Assembly (NCBI GenBank): GCA_009777155.1
Contig: WRMK01000001.1
Span: 1-64,000 of the forward strand
Length of the DNA stretch: 64,000 nucleotides
Direction of reading: 5' to 3'
From: Oscillospiraceae bacterium
GTDB taxonomy: Bacteria; Bacillota; Clostridia; Oscillospirales; Ruminococcaceae
The notes below the pieces were generated by a model. It was not told the origin of the DNA and searched no databases. It saw nothing but the letters and a program-made list of their open reading frames with translations. The translations under genes and the position numbers were made by a program. This document shows, piece after piece, positions 26,368 to 34,719 of the stretch (the first letter of the stretch is position 1; every line of letters begins with the position of its first letter).

Positions 26368-27876
26368 ATGGCTTACTTTACCAACGATGTCTCCCGCACA
26401 TTCGGCGAGTATCTGATTATTCCGGGGTATTCCTCGGCGAACTGCATACCGTCCGATGTCTCGCTCAAAACCCCGCTTGTTAAGTTTAAGAGGGGTGAAA
26501 GTCCTCACGTTTCCTTGAATGTTCCGCTCACCTCAGCGATTATGCAATCGGTATCAGACGACAACATGGCGGTTGCACTTGCGCGGGAAGGCGGGATTTC
26601 GTTTATTTTCGGCTCACAGTCGATTGAGGACGAGGCGGGAATGGTCGCCAAGGTAAAGGGCTACAAGGCGGGCTATGTCGTGAGCAATTCCAATCTGCGC
26701 CCCGATATGACGCTGCAAGATGTCCTGCGATTGAAAGAGCGCACCGGCCATTCCACGATGGCGGTGACAAAGGACGGCACGGAACATTCTGAGCTTTTGG
26801 GAATTGTCACGGGGCGGGATTACAGGGTCTCGCGTATGAACGGAAACGAGGCTGTGAGCAGTTTTATGACACCTTTCGACAAGCTGATTACTGCCCCTGC
26901 CGATATTTCGTTGTCCGAGGCCAATGACATTATTTGGGAGCACAAGCTTAACGCCTTACCGTTGATTGATAATAACAAAAAGTTGGTTTTCTTTGTATTT
27001 CGTAAGGATTACGAGGTGCATAAGGAAAACGCGAACGAGCTTTTGGACGACAACAAGCGGTATATAGTCGGCGCCGGGATTAACACTCGCGACTATACCG
27101 AGCGTGTCCCCGCCCTCGTAAAGGCAGGCGCAGACGTGCTTTGCATCGACAGCTCCGAGGGGTACACCGAGTGGCAAAAATTAACAATCGCCTACATTCG
27201 CAAGGAATATGGCGAGGAGGTCAAGGTCGGCGCGGGGAACGTGGTTGACAAGGAGGGATTCCTGTATTTGGCGAATGCGGGCGCGGATTTCGTCAAGGTC
27301 GGCATTGGCGGCGGCGCGATTTGCATTACACGTGAGCAAAAAGGCATCGGCAGGGGGCAAGCCAGCGCGGTAATCGAGGTTGCCGAGGCGCGCAATAAAT
27401 ACTTTGAGGAGACCGGAATTTACATCCCGATTTGCTCCGACGGCGGGATTGTCCACGATTATCACATTACGCTTGCATTGGCTATGGGAGCGGATTTCGT
27501 AATGCTCGGGCGGTATTTCGCGAGGTTCGATGAGGCCCCCGGAAACAAGGTCATGATGGGCGGGAATTACGTCAAGGAATACTGGGGCGAGGGCACAAAC
27601 CGCGCCCGCAACTGGCAGCGGTACGAGACCGACGGCAGCGGGCGGCTCTCGTTCGAGGAGGGCGTGGACAGCTATGTGCCGTACGCCGGCCCGCTCAAGG
27701 ACAACGTAACCCGCTCGTTGTCTAAGGTACGGAGCACTATGTGCAATTGCGGGGCGATGTCGATTCCCGACCTGCAAAAGAACGCAAAACTCACCCTCGT
27801 CTCGTCTACGGGGATAATTGAGGGCGGTTCGCATGATGTTATTTTGAAGGAGGCTATGCGGGGGGTTAATCAATAA
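26368..27876 (+). CDS. guaB: Inosine-5'-monophosphate dehydrogenase
   Basis: Oxidises IMP to XMP with NAD+, the committed step to GMP. 502 residues: (beta/alpha)8 barrel interrupted by a CBS pair (about 95-220). Catalytic Cys319 lies in [18 protein letters not shown], and [28 protein letters not shown] is the phosphate-binding region. Upstream elements: 17-bp-spaced promoter and AAGGAAGGGG. It ends VNQ-stop directly against a TAATTGACAATGG repeat. The catalytic loop is ICITREQKG, a variant of the common ICTTR; this and the N-terminus suggest the alternate clostridial subfamily. Confidence 0.93.
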   Translation: MAYFTNDVSRTFGEYLIIPGYSSANCIPSDVSLKTPLVKFKRGESPHVSLNVPLTSAIMQSVSDDNMAVALAREGGISFIFGSQSIEDEAGMVAKVKGYKAGYVVSNSNLRPDMTLQDVLRLKERTGHSTMAVTKDGTEHSELLGIVTGRDYRVSRMNGNEAVSSFMTPFDKLITAPADISLSEANDIIWEHKLNALPLIDNNKKLVFFVFRKDYEVHKENANELLDDNKRYIVGAGINTRDYTERVPALVKAGADVLCIDSSEGYTEWQKLTIAYIRKEYGEEVKVGAGNVVDKEGFLYLANAGADFVKVGIGGGAICITREQKGIGRGQASAVIEVAEARNKYFEETGIYIPICSDGGIVHDYHITLALAMGADFVMLGRYFARFDEAPGNKVMMGGNYVKEYWGEGTNRARNWQRYETDGSGRLSFEEGVDSYVPYAGPLKDNVTRSLSKVRSTMCNCGAMSIPDLQKNAKLTLVSSTGIIEGGSHDVILKEAMRGVNQ

Positions 27877-28002
27877 TTGATAATTGACAATGGATAATTG
27901 TATTAGGCTGTTAGGTTTTGTGTCTTTTTGTAGGGGCGGGCTTCCATGCCCGCCCGTAAATCTCGCACAATCACGGTATTTTATGTTGTGTAAATGTTTT
28001 GG

Positions 28003-28107
28003 TGTAGGGAACGGTTCTTAACCGTTCCGTTGATGAAGCCATGCAAATTCGCATAGGTTAAAAAGCTTGCGGAGACTTTGCGGAACGGTTATGAACCGTT
28101 CCCTACA
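28003..28107. mobile_element. 105-bp MITE-like element, copy 1
   Basis: Terminal inverted repeats TGTAGGGAACGGTTCTTAAC and its complement ...AACCGTTCCCTACA; interior GCAAATTCGCATAGGTTAAAAAG. Flanking DNA on both sides is duplicated with it (see copy 2). Confidence 0.6.
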
Positions 28108-28315
28108 TGACATCGCGCCGCGTTTCGGGGGGCGAACGCCGCACCCCGCACGACCGCCGAAACACCCACGGGCGCGCAATGCGCGCCCCTACAGCAAAAA
28201 TTTTCAACCACATGAAAATATTATCGTATGTAGGGGCGAACTGTGTTCGCCCGTATGTTTTGCGGGCGTTGGGTTATGTGGGTTTTTGGTATTTTATGTT
28301 GTGTAAATGTTTTGG

Positions 28316-28420
28316 TGTAGGGAACGGTTCTTAACCGTTCCGTTGATGGAGCCTTGCAAATTCGCATGGATTAAAAAGCTTGCGGAGACTTTGCGGAACG
28401 GTTACGAACCGTTCCCTACA
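28316..28420. mobile_element. 105-bp MITE-like element, copy 2
   Basis: Nearly identical to copy 1 at an offset of 313 bp. The preceding ATTTTATGTTGTGTAAATGT and the following TGACACCGCGCCACGTTTCG are also duplicated, so this is a segmental direct repeat of about 155 bp (27975-28130 and 28288-28443), not two independent insertions. Confidence 0.65.
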
Positions 28421-28491
28421 TGACACCGCGCCACGTTTCGCGGGTTCGCGGGCGGGCGTGGAAGCCCGCCCCTACGCACCACAAACCAACA

Positions 28492-28896
28492 CTATTCAAC
28501 AACAATAAACTCCTTTATCCCCCCAAGAACCCTCTCCCCAATCCCCTGCACCTGCAACAGCTCCTCCACGGACTTAAAATCCCCGTGTTCCTCCCGAAAA
28601 TCTATAATCCGCTGACCGAGTGCGGGGCCGATGCCGCGTAGAGCGGTCAATTCGTCGAGGGTGGCGCGGTTGATGTTGAGCGGCGTGAATTCGGCGTCGG
28701 ATTCGGCGTCGGAATCGGCGTCCGAACCCTCTTGGTGGCCGCCTTTGCCGTCGTATTCGCCGGATTGGTTCATGTTGCTTGCAAACTCGACATAAGTCGG
28801 CGCGGCATTGCGATGTAAATAAACAAAAGCCGCGCATGAAGTTATAAATACAACGCAGAGCAACGGAAACAAATATCTTTTCACGTTAATGTTCAT
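28492..28896 (-). CDS. ComEA-like helix-hairpin-helix protein
   Basis: 134 residues: N-terminal TM anchor (FPLLCVVFITSCAAFVYL), an acidic microsatellite linker (GSDADSDAESDAE) and a double helix-hairpin-helix domain (LNINRATLDELTALRGIGPALGQRIIDFREEHG, VQGIGERVLGGIKEFIVVE). ComEA binds incoming DNA at the membrane in transformation. No comEB/comEC follows, so competence is not proven. Its ATG overlaps the upstream stop (GTATGA), giving a two-gene operon. Confidence 0.85.
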   Translation of the reverse strand: MNINVKRYLFPLLCVVFITSCAAFVYLHRNAAPTYVEFASNMNQSGEYDGKGGHQEGSDADSDAESDAEFTPLNINRATLDELTALRGIGPALGQRIIDFREEHGDFKSVEELLQVQGIGERVLGGIKEFIVVE

Positions 28897-29090
28897 ACAA
28901 GCACCCCCTCGTCTTCCTCAAATTCAAGCGCGATTTTGCCGTGCTGCTCCTCAAATTCGGCGACGTAATCGGTGACTAATTTTATCAGCGCACCGTTCAT
29001 AGAGCGGTTTTCGTAGTTCGACACATACCCAAACTTGCCCAGCAAATCGGGGTTTATTCTGAAAGATAGGTGTTTCAAGTCTTTTTTCAT
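28893..29090 (-). CDS. Arc/CopG-like ribbon-helix-helix protein
   Basis: 65 residues: strand KHLSFRINPDLLGKFGYVSNYENRSMNGALIKLVTDYVAEFEE matches the ribbon-helix-helix pattern (strand, helix, NRS turn, helix). The acidic tail ends in EFEEDEGVLV. GGAGG before ATG 29090 fits; the four extra residues MEEH of the track ORF are the ribosome site itself. Likely a DNA-binding regulator of this operon. Confidence 0.7.
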   Translation of the reverse strand: MKKDLKHLSFRINPDLLGKFGYVSNYENRSMNGALIKLVTDYVAEFEEQHGKIALEFEEDEGVLV

Positions 29091-29151
29091 ATGCTCCTCC
29101 AAGTTGTGTACTTTTAATTAATTATACAGGGAAAAGCGGTAAAAAGATATA

Positions 29152-29184
29152 AAGTGAACCCATTATGGGTTCACTTTTTTGAAA
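29152..29184. terminator. Hairpin with T-tract
   Basis: AAGTGAACCC pairs with GGGTTCACTT around CATTAT, followed by TTTTTTG on the plus strand. It lies in the gap 29091-29487 between two minus-strand genes; its orientation would stop plus-strand transcription, so it may mainly insulate. Confidence 0.55.
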
Positions 29185-29216
29185 AAATTTATTTGTGGCT
29201 AATTTATTCGATAAAT

Positions 29217-29320
29217 TAGCGGATTAAATCAATGGTCTCAAGCCCTTTATCTACGCTTTTTCTGGCACTCCGTTTTCGAGTTTCTACTACTTCACCCCCG
29301 CATAATTCACAAATAGGTCT
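29217..29320 (-). pseudogene. Possible gene remnant with CxxC motif
   Basis: A minus-strand stretch without start codon reads RPICELCGGEVVETRKRSA then RKSVDKGLETIDLIR-stop, preceded by an in-frame TAG. The CxLCGG motif and charged helix look protein-like, but 34 codons cannot establish it. The rest of the gap 29091-29487 shows nothing else. Confidence 0.25.
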
Positions 29321-29487
29321 CTAATTGTTGGTTGTTGTGTTAATGGCTTGTTATTCGGCTGTATTCATCAACTATTAGTTCATCAAATGATTATTCCGTT
29401 TGATTTAATTGTTGCGAGATGACATCGACGAGTCGCGGAGGCGGTTAAGGCGAGGGGGTGGGTTTGAGGTTACGGCAATTTTGTAAG

Positions 29488-30165
29488 CTACACCAAAAAC
29501 GCCCCAACACCGCTCATCAAATTCCACACAAAATGCGCCGCCATCACTATCCTTATATCTTTGAACAGCAGATAAGCACAAGCGTAGATTGCGCCCGACG
29601 CCAGGTAAAACAGATTGTCCGCTATAGAAAAATTTGCGGTGTGAATAAACGCAAACAGGCAGGGTGTAATCGCGACAAATAAAATTCCGTTTTTCAGTAA
29701 ATTTTTCCCCGCCAATCGAAAAACAATTTCTTCCCATATGGGCGCGAAGATGACCATTGAGATAAAAGCTCCGAGCATAAAAACCTCTTGAAACTCCGCG
29801 GCGACCAATGCCGCAGGTGCCTTTGCCATCAGGTCCGGCAGGGGTTGGCCGTCGATTGAAACGACTATAATTAAAACAGTAATTATCACAAAATCGGCGA
29901 CAATTAACAACGCGATTTTGCCAACATCTTTGAGTGTAAACTTTCTTGAAAAAGCTTCTTTTAATTCTTTTTTATTCAAGAAAATCACAGAAACGGTAAC
30001 TATTAAATCTAATATAACCGCCAAAATTACTATGCCCATTGTTATGTCAGTGTTAGTCGGCAAAATCACGCGCCACAACACGACCGACATTCCCAAAATG
30101 AGGGTGAGCCCCCATCTCACTTTGTCACTTGACATGAAACTTGTTTTTTCTTTTTTCACGCCCAT
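29488..30165 (-). CDS. CPBP-family intramembrane metalloprotease
   Basis: 225 residues, about six TM helices. Type-II CAAX/bacteriocin-processing motifs are present: EEIVFR (motif 1), FAFIH (motif 2), HFVWN (motif 3). Relatives process or give immunity to peptides, or mature quorum-sensing peptides. It lies downstream of two small membrane-peptide genes on the same strand and divergent to an AgrC/AgrA-type pair, a context that fits peptide signalling or bacteriocin immunity. Confidence 0.85.
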   Translation of the reverse strand: MGVKKEKTSFMSSDKVRWGLTLILGMSVVLWRVILPTNTDITMGIVILAVILDLIVTVSVIFLNKKELKEAFSRKFTLKDVGKIALLIVADFVIITVLIIVVSIDGQPLPDLMAKAPAALVAAEFQEVFMLGAFISMVIFAPIWEEIVFRLAGKNLLKNGILFVAITPCLFAFIHTANFSIADNLFYLASGAIYACAYLLFKDIRIVMAAHFVWNLMSGVGAFLV

Positions 30166-30245
30166 ATCACGCCACCTCCGATTGAATTAATATACTAATA
30201 AAATTGCGATTAAATTGTTTGCAAAGCGAGCAATCATCAGTGTTT

Positions 30246-30329
30246 CTAAAGCACAATCGCCAAAACAACAACAATAACAGCAAGCACAAAAATAACAACA
30301 GACACGACTTTAAGTATCTTGTTTTTCAT
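30246..30329 (-). CDS. 27-residue hydrophobic peptide (too short for the ORF track)
   Basis: ATG 30329 (a second ATG at 30332), preceded by GGAGGGG with 4-7 nt spacing, reads MKNKILKVV followed by an all-hydrophobic run to VVVLAIVL-stop: a basic start then one TM segment. A clean ribosome site and its place between two membrane-protein genes argue for a real gene. It may be a membrane peptide, a toxin-like peptide or a signal precursor. Confidence 0.55.
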   Translation of the reverse strand: MKNKILKVVSVVIFVLAVIVVVLAIVL

Positions 30330-30372
30330 CATTTATCCCCTCCTTTTTCATTATTCCGATGTCACTTATTTT

Positions 30373-30567
30373 CTACTTTTTACTAATTTTTATCACCGAA
30401 AAATAGCCGCCGATAACTATAAAACATGTGATAAGTGTCCAGATGAAACCGGTGTCACTGAGCGGTTCGCCGTCAAATATAGCACTGCGCGCGGAAATTA
30501 ACAACGAGAGCACACAAGCGACAATGATGATAACCCAACCGATGATAATTTTACTTTTACTTGACAT
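30373..30567 (-). CDS. Small two-helix membrane protein
   Basis: 64 residues: basic start MSSKSK, TM helix about 7-25 (IIIGWVIIIVACVLSLLIS), a short acidic loop (FDGEPLSDTG), TM helix about 41-60. AAAGGAGG supports the start. First gene of the small-peptide/CPBP run. No family recognised; the loop could be an extracytoplasmic signal or immunity determinant. Confidence 0.6.
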   Translation of the reverse strand: MSSKSKIIIGWVIIIVACVLSLLISARSAIFDGEPLSDTGFIWTLITCFIVIGGYFSVIKISKK

Positions 30568-30608
30568 TTTCGTGTCCTCCTTTTTGTTTTACTTGACAAA
30601 ATAAAGTC

Positions 30609-30732
30609 TATAGTAAATTAACTTAAAAAACACTAAAACCTCTCGCCACAAAACCCATACAGCAAAACGGAAAGTCCGCTCCAAGCTTTTGCGCCGATTT
30701 ATTTTGTGTTTTTATTAAGTTAATTTACTATA
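30609..30732. mobile_element. MITE-like element, copy 1 (124 bp)
   Basis: Terminal inverted repeats TATAGTAAATTAACTTAAAA / ...TTAAGTTAATTTACTATA, interior ACACTAAAACCTCTCGCCAC. A second copy lies at 46185-46290. It sits between the small-peptide genes and the LytTR-controlled promoter of the kinase operon, within the 334-bp gap 30568-30901. Confidence 0.8.
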
Positions 30733-30804
30733 CCACAGGCGAAATTACCTTTGTTGAATTTAGACTTAAATAACGAAAATTACTACTAAACGACATAAAA
30801 CTCT

Positions 30805-30871
30805 ACCGTTTATCCAAAATAATATACCGTTCTTCCAAAGTATTGACATCTCGATTTTTTTGTGATATAAT
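30805..30871 (+). promoter_or_regulatory. LytTR-type operator plus promoter of the agr-like kinase operon
   Basis: Two direct repeats TACCGTT (ACCGTT at 30805-30810 and 30826-30831) are exactly 21 bp apart, two helical turns, the layout bound by LytTR dimers such as AgrA and ComE. They end just upstream of TTGACA (30843-30848), 17 bp, TATAAT (30866-30871). This is where such regulators activate transcription, so the kinase/regulator operon is probably autoactivated. Confidence 0.8.
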
Positions 30872-30901
30872 AGTTATAAATTCAAAAAAGCGAGGCTTCT
30901 A

Positions 30902-32236
30902 ATGACAATATTAATGCTTGCGGGGGCGTTTTGCTTCAGCGTTTTTATAATTTTTTGCATGGATAACATGCAAATTTTCAACGTCGGTAAAGAGAAGAAA
31001 TTGATATATGCGGTGGGCGGAATTATTATAGCTGCGACTGCCATTATCGCCAGAGCAGTTGCGGGTTTGAGCGGTCAGGCGACGGTGATTTTATGCTTGT
31101 TTTTAATGATAATATTGTGGTTTGTGATATACAAAAATCCGCCAAAAGTTGCAATGCTCACGGTTTACATCGCGGCAATTTATTTCGGCGTCGAGGGCAT
31201 GTACACTTTGTCGTGTACCTTGATTGGACGCGAACCCGCGCCGCCTTTTGAATACGCCGCGCATACTGATATAAAAATAGCCGCGATTTGCTGGTGTGCA
31301 GTTATTTTAGCAACAATTTTTCTGAAAAAGCCGCTCAAAAAGCGCATCGACATGAATATTCTAAACAATCGTGCAATGTATTTTATGGTGATAAGTGCCT
31401 GTATTTCGCTGTTTTTTATCTACCTCAACTTTACAATTAGCGACACTTTATTCACTATTGGACAGCAGAAAATTAACTTTAGCGACATAGCTTACTTACT
31501 ATTTTTCGTGTCAAGTATAGTCATGTTTGTGATTACACTGCGGTATATTTCAAAAGAAACTGCAATGAGAACTGAGAAATTGTTAATTGAATCGTCTAAA
31601 AAATACATTCGCGACTTGGAAGAATCTTATAACGCACTCCGCACCATAAAGCATGACTACGTGAACATTCTAACCTCGCTCAAACTGCATATTGATGCGG
31701 GTGACATGGAAAATCTTGAGAAATATTATTACGGCGAACTTACAGAAATTAATAGAGATTTACTTTGTCAAGACCGGCTAATGAGCAGTCTGCAAAATGT
31801 TCAAGTAAGTGAAATAAAAAGCGTGTTAATTTACAAAACATCGGCCGCCGCCGGGCAGGAAATTGACACCTGCATAGAGGTTAGTGAGCCGGTTGAAAAA
31901 TTAGGTGTGTCAACTGCAATTGTTTGTCAAGTTCTCGGTATACTTTTAGATAATGCAATCGAAGCCGCCGCTGAAATTGAGACGGGTAAAAAGTGTCTGA
32001 ATATTGCCATAATTAACAACCCTAATTCCAAAACATTTATCATAAAAAACACTTGGCAAAGCCGAGAATTTCCTATAAGTAAGCTGTTTGAATTAGGGTT
32101 TTCGACAAAGGGAGAAGGCCGCGGAATCGGGCTTTACACCGTGCGAAACTTGACAGAAAAAATTAAAGGTTTGTACCTCGAAACAGATGTTTCAGACGAA
32201 TTTTTCACCCAAATATTCACAGTAAAAAACGACTGA
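30902..32236 (+). CDS. AgrC/ComD-like sensor histidine kinase (HPK10)
   Basis: 444 residues: about six N-terminal TM helices (1-220), then a cytoplasmic kinase with H251 in RTIKHDYVNILTSLKLHI (the HPK10 H-box, HDxxN), N-box ILLDNAIEAA, and a GHKL ATPase end (GEGRGIGLYTVRNL). This class senses peptide pheromones. No AgrB/AgrD gene is adjacent; the divergent small peptides and CPBP protease are candidates for the signal side. Operon with the LytTR regulator 48 bp downstream. Confidence 0.9.
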   Translation: MTILMLAGAFCFSVFIIFCMDNMQIFNVGKEKKLIYAVGGIIIAATAIIARAVAGLSGQATVILCLFLMIILWFVIYKNPPKVAMLTVYIAAIYFGVEGMYTLSCTLIGREPAPPFEYAAHTDIKIAAICWCAVILATIFLKKPLKKRIDMNILNNRAMYFMVISACISLFFIYLNFTISDTLFTIGQQKINFSDIAYLLFFVSSIVMFVITLRYISKETAMRTEKLLIESSKKYIRDLEESYNALRTIKHDYVNILTSLKLHIDAGDMENLEKYYYGELTEINRDLLCQDRLMSSLQNVQVSEIKSVLIYKTSAAAGQEIDTCIEVSEPVEKLGVSTAIVCQVLGILLDNAIEAAAEIETGKKCLNIAIINNPNSKTFIIKNTWQSREFPISKLFELGFSTKGEGRGIGLYTVRNLTEKIKGLYLETDVSDEFFTQIFTVKND

Positions 32237-32284
32237 AACGTGAAGTTTTTTTGGCGCAAATTTCAAGGAGGAAACAGTAAAATT

Positions 32285-33007
32285 ATGTTAGATATTTACG
32301 TCTGCGAAGATAATAAAAAAACCTGCGAATTTATAAGCAACTTTATATCGGATTACTGCATATTCCGCAATTTAGACGCGGGAATTGTTTTAGCCACGCC
32401 GTATCCAGACGAAATATTAGACAAATATATCGCTTCAGAAACTCCCGCGTTGTTCTTTTTAGACATTGACTTGAAAACAAAAATAAACGGCATTGAATTG
32501 GCGAGCCACATTAGAAAACAAGGCAGGAAAGCCTTTATCGTCTTCGTAACCACCCACTCGGAAATGACACTTTTGACCTTTCAATATAAAGTAGAAGCGT
32601 TAGATTTTATCATAAAAGATAATCAAAGTGACATGAAAAAAAAGATTGGGGATTGTATCAGCACGGCTGTAAATCGGCTGAACGAAAACCCCAATTCGAG
32701 AGCTATAAAAGTTAACGTAGATGACAAAATTATTTTTGTAGACATGGACGAAATTATATTTATTGAGTCCACTCATATCCGCCACAAACTCCGTCTACAC
32801 GCGAAAAAACGCACATTAGAATTTAACGGAGAATTGAAAATAATGCAGCAGCAATTAGATGATAAATTCATACGTTGCCATAAGTCGTATATTGTTAATA
32901 AAGATAAAATTTCGAGCATTAATAAACGGGAAAATACGATTACTTTGATTAATAAAATTGATTGTCCGATTTCTCGGAGCGGGAAAAAATTGTTGTTGCA
33001 ATTATAG
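32285..33007 (+). CDS. AgrA/ComE-like LytTR response regulator
   Basis: 240 residues: receiver (1-120) with acidic VCEDN and phospho-acceptor D60 in ALFFLDIDL, then a LytTR DNA-binding domain (about 140-240: IIFVDMDEIIFIESTHIRHKLRLHAKKRTLEFNGEL..., FIRCHKSYIVNKDKI). LytTR domains bind 21-bp-spaced direct repeats, exactly as found upstream of the kinase. Start at ATG 32285, after AAGGAGG; the track ORF adds 15 unlikely residues. Confidence 0.92.
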   Translation: MLDIYVCEDNKKTCEFISNFISDYCIFRNLDAGIVLATPYPDEILDKYIASETPALFFLDIDLKTKINGIELASHIRKQGRKAFIVFVTTHSEMTLLTFQYKVEALDFIIKDNQSDMKKKIGDCISTAVNRLNENPNSRAIKVNVDDKIIFVDMDEIIFIESTHIRHKLRLHAKKRTLEFNGELKIMQQQLDDKFIRCHKSYIVNKDKISSINKRENTITLINKIDCPISRSGKKLLLQL

Positions 33008-33016
33008 CGATTAACT

Positions 33017-34102
33017 TTAATTAAATTCCACATACCCCCCGCCCCGATGAACGGTAATCCTCGCCCCCGTCATAAGCTCCAAATCCGAGAGCGTCGGCTG
33101 AATTATCCCGACAATTCCGGGTGTTTTTATGTCAAGTTTCTCGCCGTTTTTATAGACTTCAAAACTGATAATTGTACCCGCATCATTTGTCGTTATAACC
33201 GACGTCCAGGTGTCCGAACCGATTGTCCATTCGGCGGTCTCGTCGCCCATTTCGTGGCTGCCGCCGAGTGCGGTAATGATAGTCTTGAAGCCGCCTTCAA
33301 CGCTGTAATTCGCTTGGCTGTCCGGATACGCGCCGAAGTTTAATTGAGGGTTGAAATTAACCAAAAAATCGTCATGTTCCTCGTGAAAAACTATTATAAA
33401 ATCCTCGAAAAATTCGTCGCCTATTTTAATTTTTTCTAATCTTGAGGGGGTGTATTTTTCAAACAAATTTTCATCTAAATTTTCGTCCGATTCTATCCGG
33501 CCCCACTCAATATATTTCAAAAATTGCTGTTCCAATTCGGTGTAAATATAATCCAAAGTCGGCGGGTTTTCATCGTGATACAAAAAATCAAAACCCCTAA
33601 TATGCGTGTCGGCCCACACTTCAACTTGAAGCCTGCTAAGGTCAATGTACGTCCCGTTTTTTCGGTTAATCGGCAACGGTGAAATCGTCGAAATTATACT
33701 GTAAATTATTTCCGAAACAGGCATTAAATCATCGTAGTTTTCAATGAAAATTCTAACTTCGGTGCTCGCAAATTCACTGCTGTAATCACTGCCGATAATG
33801 CCCTCAATAACGCTCTGATTCCGCTCTAACCAGCGTTCCGGATACAAACATCTCCCCCACAACGAATCGCCGTAATCGCCCTTGAGAATCGACGCATTTA
33901 CCGCAAAATCCACCCCGTCCGCCGCCGTATAATTATAGTTGGTATACCGCTCGCCCTCCTGCGTCGATGTGTGGGTAAAACCGATTGTAAAAACCTCGTC
34001 TAACCCGCTCTGTATCTCGTTTTGCGGCGGTATCTCAACAGGAACACAACCCGCAAAACAAATACAATAGAGTAGAATAATTGCGGCCGCGAAAATCCTC
34101 AT
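33017..34102 (-). CDS. Lipoprotein of unknown function, paralogue of the gene at 42666
   Basis: 361 residues with lipobox (LLYCICFAGC). No named family recognised. The protein aligns by eye with the 42666 lipoprotein: FKTIITALGGSHEMGDETAEWTIG here and FREVIEALGGELTIEESAVEWVIG there, plus SFEVYKNGE / GFAVYKNGE and DLELMTGARITVHR / DLELIFGSEVIIER. It is co-transcribed with the XRE regulator (ATGA overlap). Confidence 0.7.
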   Translation of the reverse strand: MRIFAAAIILLYCICFAGCVPVEIPPQNEIQSGLDEVFTIGFTHTSTQEGERYTNYNYTAADGVDFAVNASILKGDYGDSLWGRCLYPERWLERNQSVIEGIIGSDYSSEFASTEVRIFIENYDDLMPVSEIIYSIISTISPLPINRKNGTYIDLSRLQVEVWADTHIRGFDFLYHDENPPTLDYIYTELEQQFLKYIEWGRIESDENLDENLFEKYTPSRLEKIKIGDEFFEDFIIVFHEEHDDFLVNFNPQLNFGAYPDSQANYSVEGGFKTIITALGGSHEMGDETAEWTIGSDTWTSVITTNDAGTIISFEVYKNGEKLDIKTPGIVGIIQPTLSDLELMTGARITVHRGGGYVEFN

Positions 34103-34503
34103 AATGTGCCGCCCTTGTGCTTGTTTTTCGCCGCAAAATAAATTTCGGTGACACAGGAAAAAAGCGACTGTTTGTCGTCTTCCGAGAGCTTGTCGCCGCC
34201 GAAAATCTCCCGCGATTTATCGAGGTAATACCTCGCGTCCAAAACCCCGCGCCCCTCGGAAGTCGCGCCGAAGTAAAACCGCTCCTCGCTTGTCAGGACG
34301 AGGCTTCGCGCGTCGTCGGTCAGGAAGACCATGTCGGTGTCGAGGGCCTCCGCAATTCGCAAAAGTACCGCCTGCTTAGGTTCGCGCGAACCCGAAATGT
34401 AGTTCGCGAGTGCGCGGTAGGTTATGCCGATTTGCTCGGCGAATTCGGTTTTTTTCAAGCCGTTGCGCCTAATTAAAACCTCCAATTTCTCACTAAACCT
34501 CAT
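34099..34503 (-). CDS. XRE-family HTH regulator
   Basis: 134 residues: Cro/C1 helix-turn-helix at about 6-60 (LEVLIRRNGLKKTEFAEQIGITYRALANYISGSREPKQAVLLRIAEALD), then a helical domain (YYLDKSREIFGGDKLSEDDKQSLFSCVTEIYFAAKNKHKGG). It overlaps the lipoprotein gene by ATGA. The inverted repeat around its promoter suggests autorepression. Confidence 0.88.
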   Translation of the reverse strand: MRFSEKLEVLIRRNGLKKTEFAEQIGITYRALANYISGSREPKQAVLLRIAEALDTDMVFLTDDARSLVLTSEERFYFGATSEGRGVLDARYYLDKSREIFGGDKLSEDDKQSLFSCVTEIYFAAKNKHKGGTL

Positions 34504-34530
34504 ATTTTTATACCTCGTTCTTAATAATAA

Positions 34531-34572
34531 TGTTCATACTTATATTATAACCATGAACAAATAAAAAGTCAA
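34531..34572 (-). promoter_or_regulatory. Promoter with palindromic operator for the XRE operon
   Basis: On the minus strand TTGACT (34572-34567), 17 bp, TATAAT (34549-34544). The -10 is bracketed by inverted half-sites TGTTCAT (34531-34537) and ATGAACA (34553-34559), as expected for a Cro/C1-type operator. Confidence 0.75.
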
Positions 34573-34652
34573 TATCTGTCGCAAAAAAATTTATTTATGC
34601 AGTGTTTATGCAGTATTTTGTGTATAATATGCGGTTACATTCATATTATACC

Positions 34653-34681
34653 TTGACATTTGCGGAATAGTGATGTATAAT
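34653..34681 (+). promoter_or_regulatory. Consensus promoter for the GNAT gene at 34720
   Basis: TTGACA (34653-34658), 17 bp, TATAAT (34676-34681). Confidence 0.8.
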
Positions 34682-34719
34682 ATATGTATGCAGACTTTAC
34701 TCGAATAAGGAACAGGGAA

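Larger units (their letters stand above)
27877..28490. repeat. 615-bp gap filled with palindromic repeats
   Basis: Contains an AATTGACAATGGATAATTG repeat at the guaB stop, REP-like GGGGCGGGCTTCCATGCCCGCCC (about 27932), two copies of a 105-bp element (listed separately), and an inverted REP pair GGGCGCGCAATGCGCGCCCCTAC / GTAGGGGCGAACTGTGTTCGCCC (28150-28255), ending with GGGCGGGCGTGGAAGCCCGCCCC (about 28450). No coding signal was seen. Confidence 0.7.
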
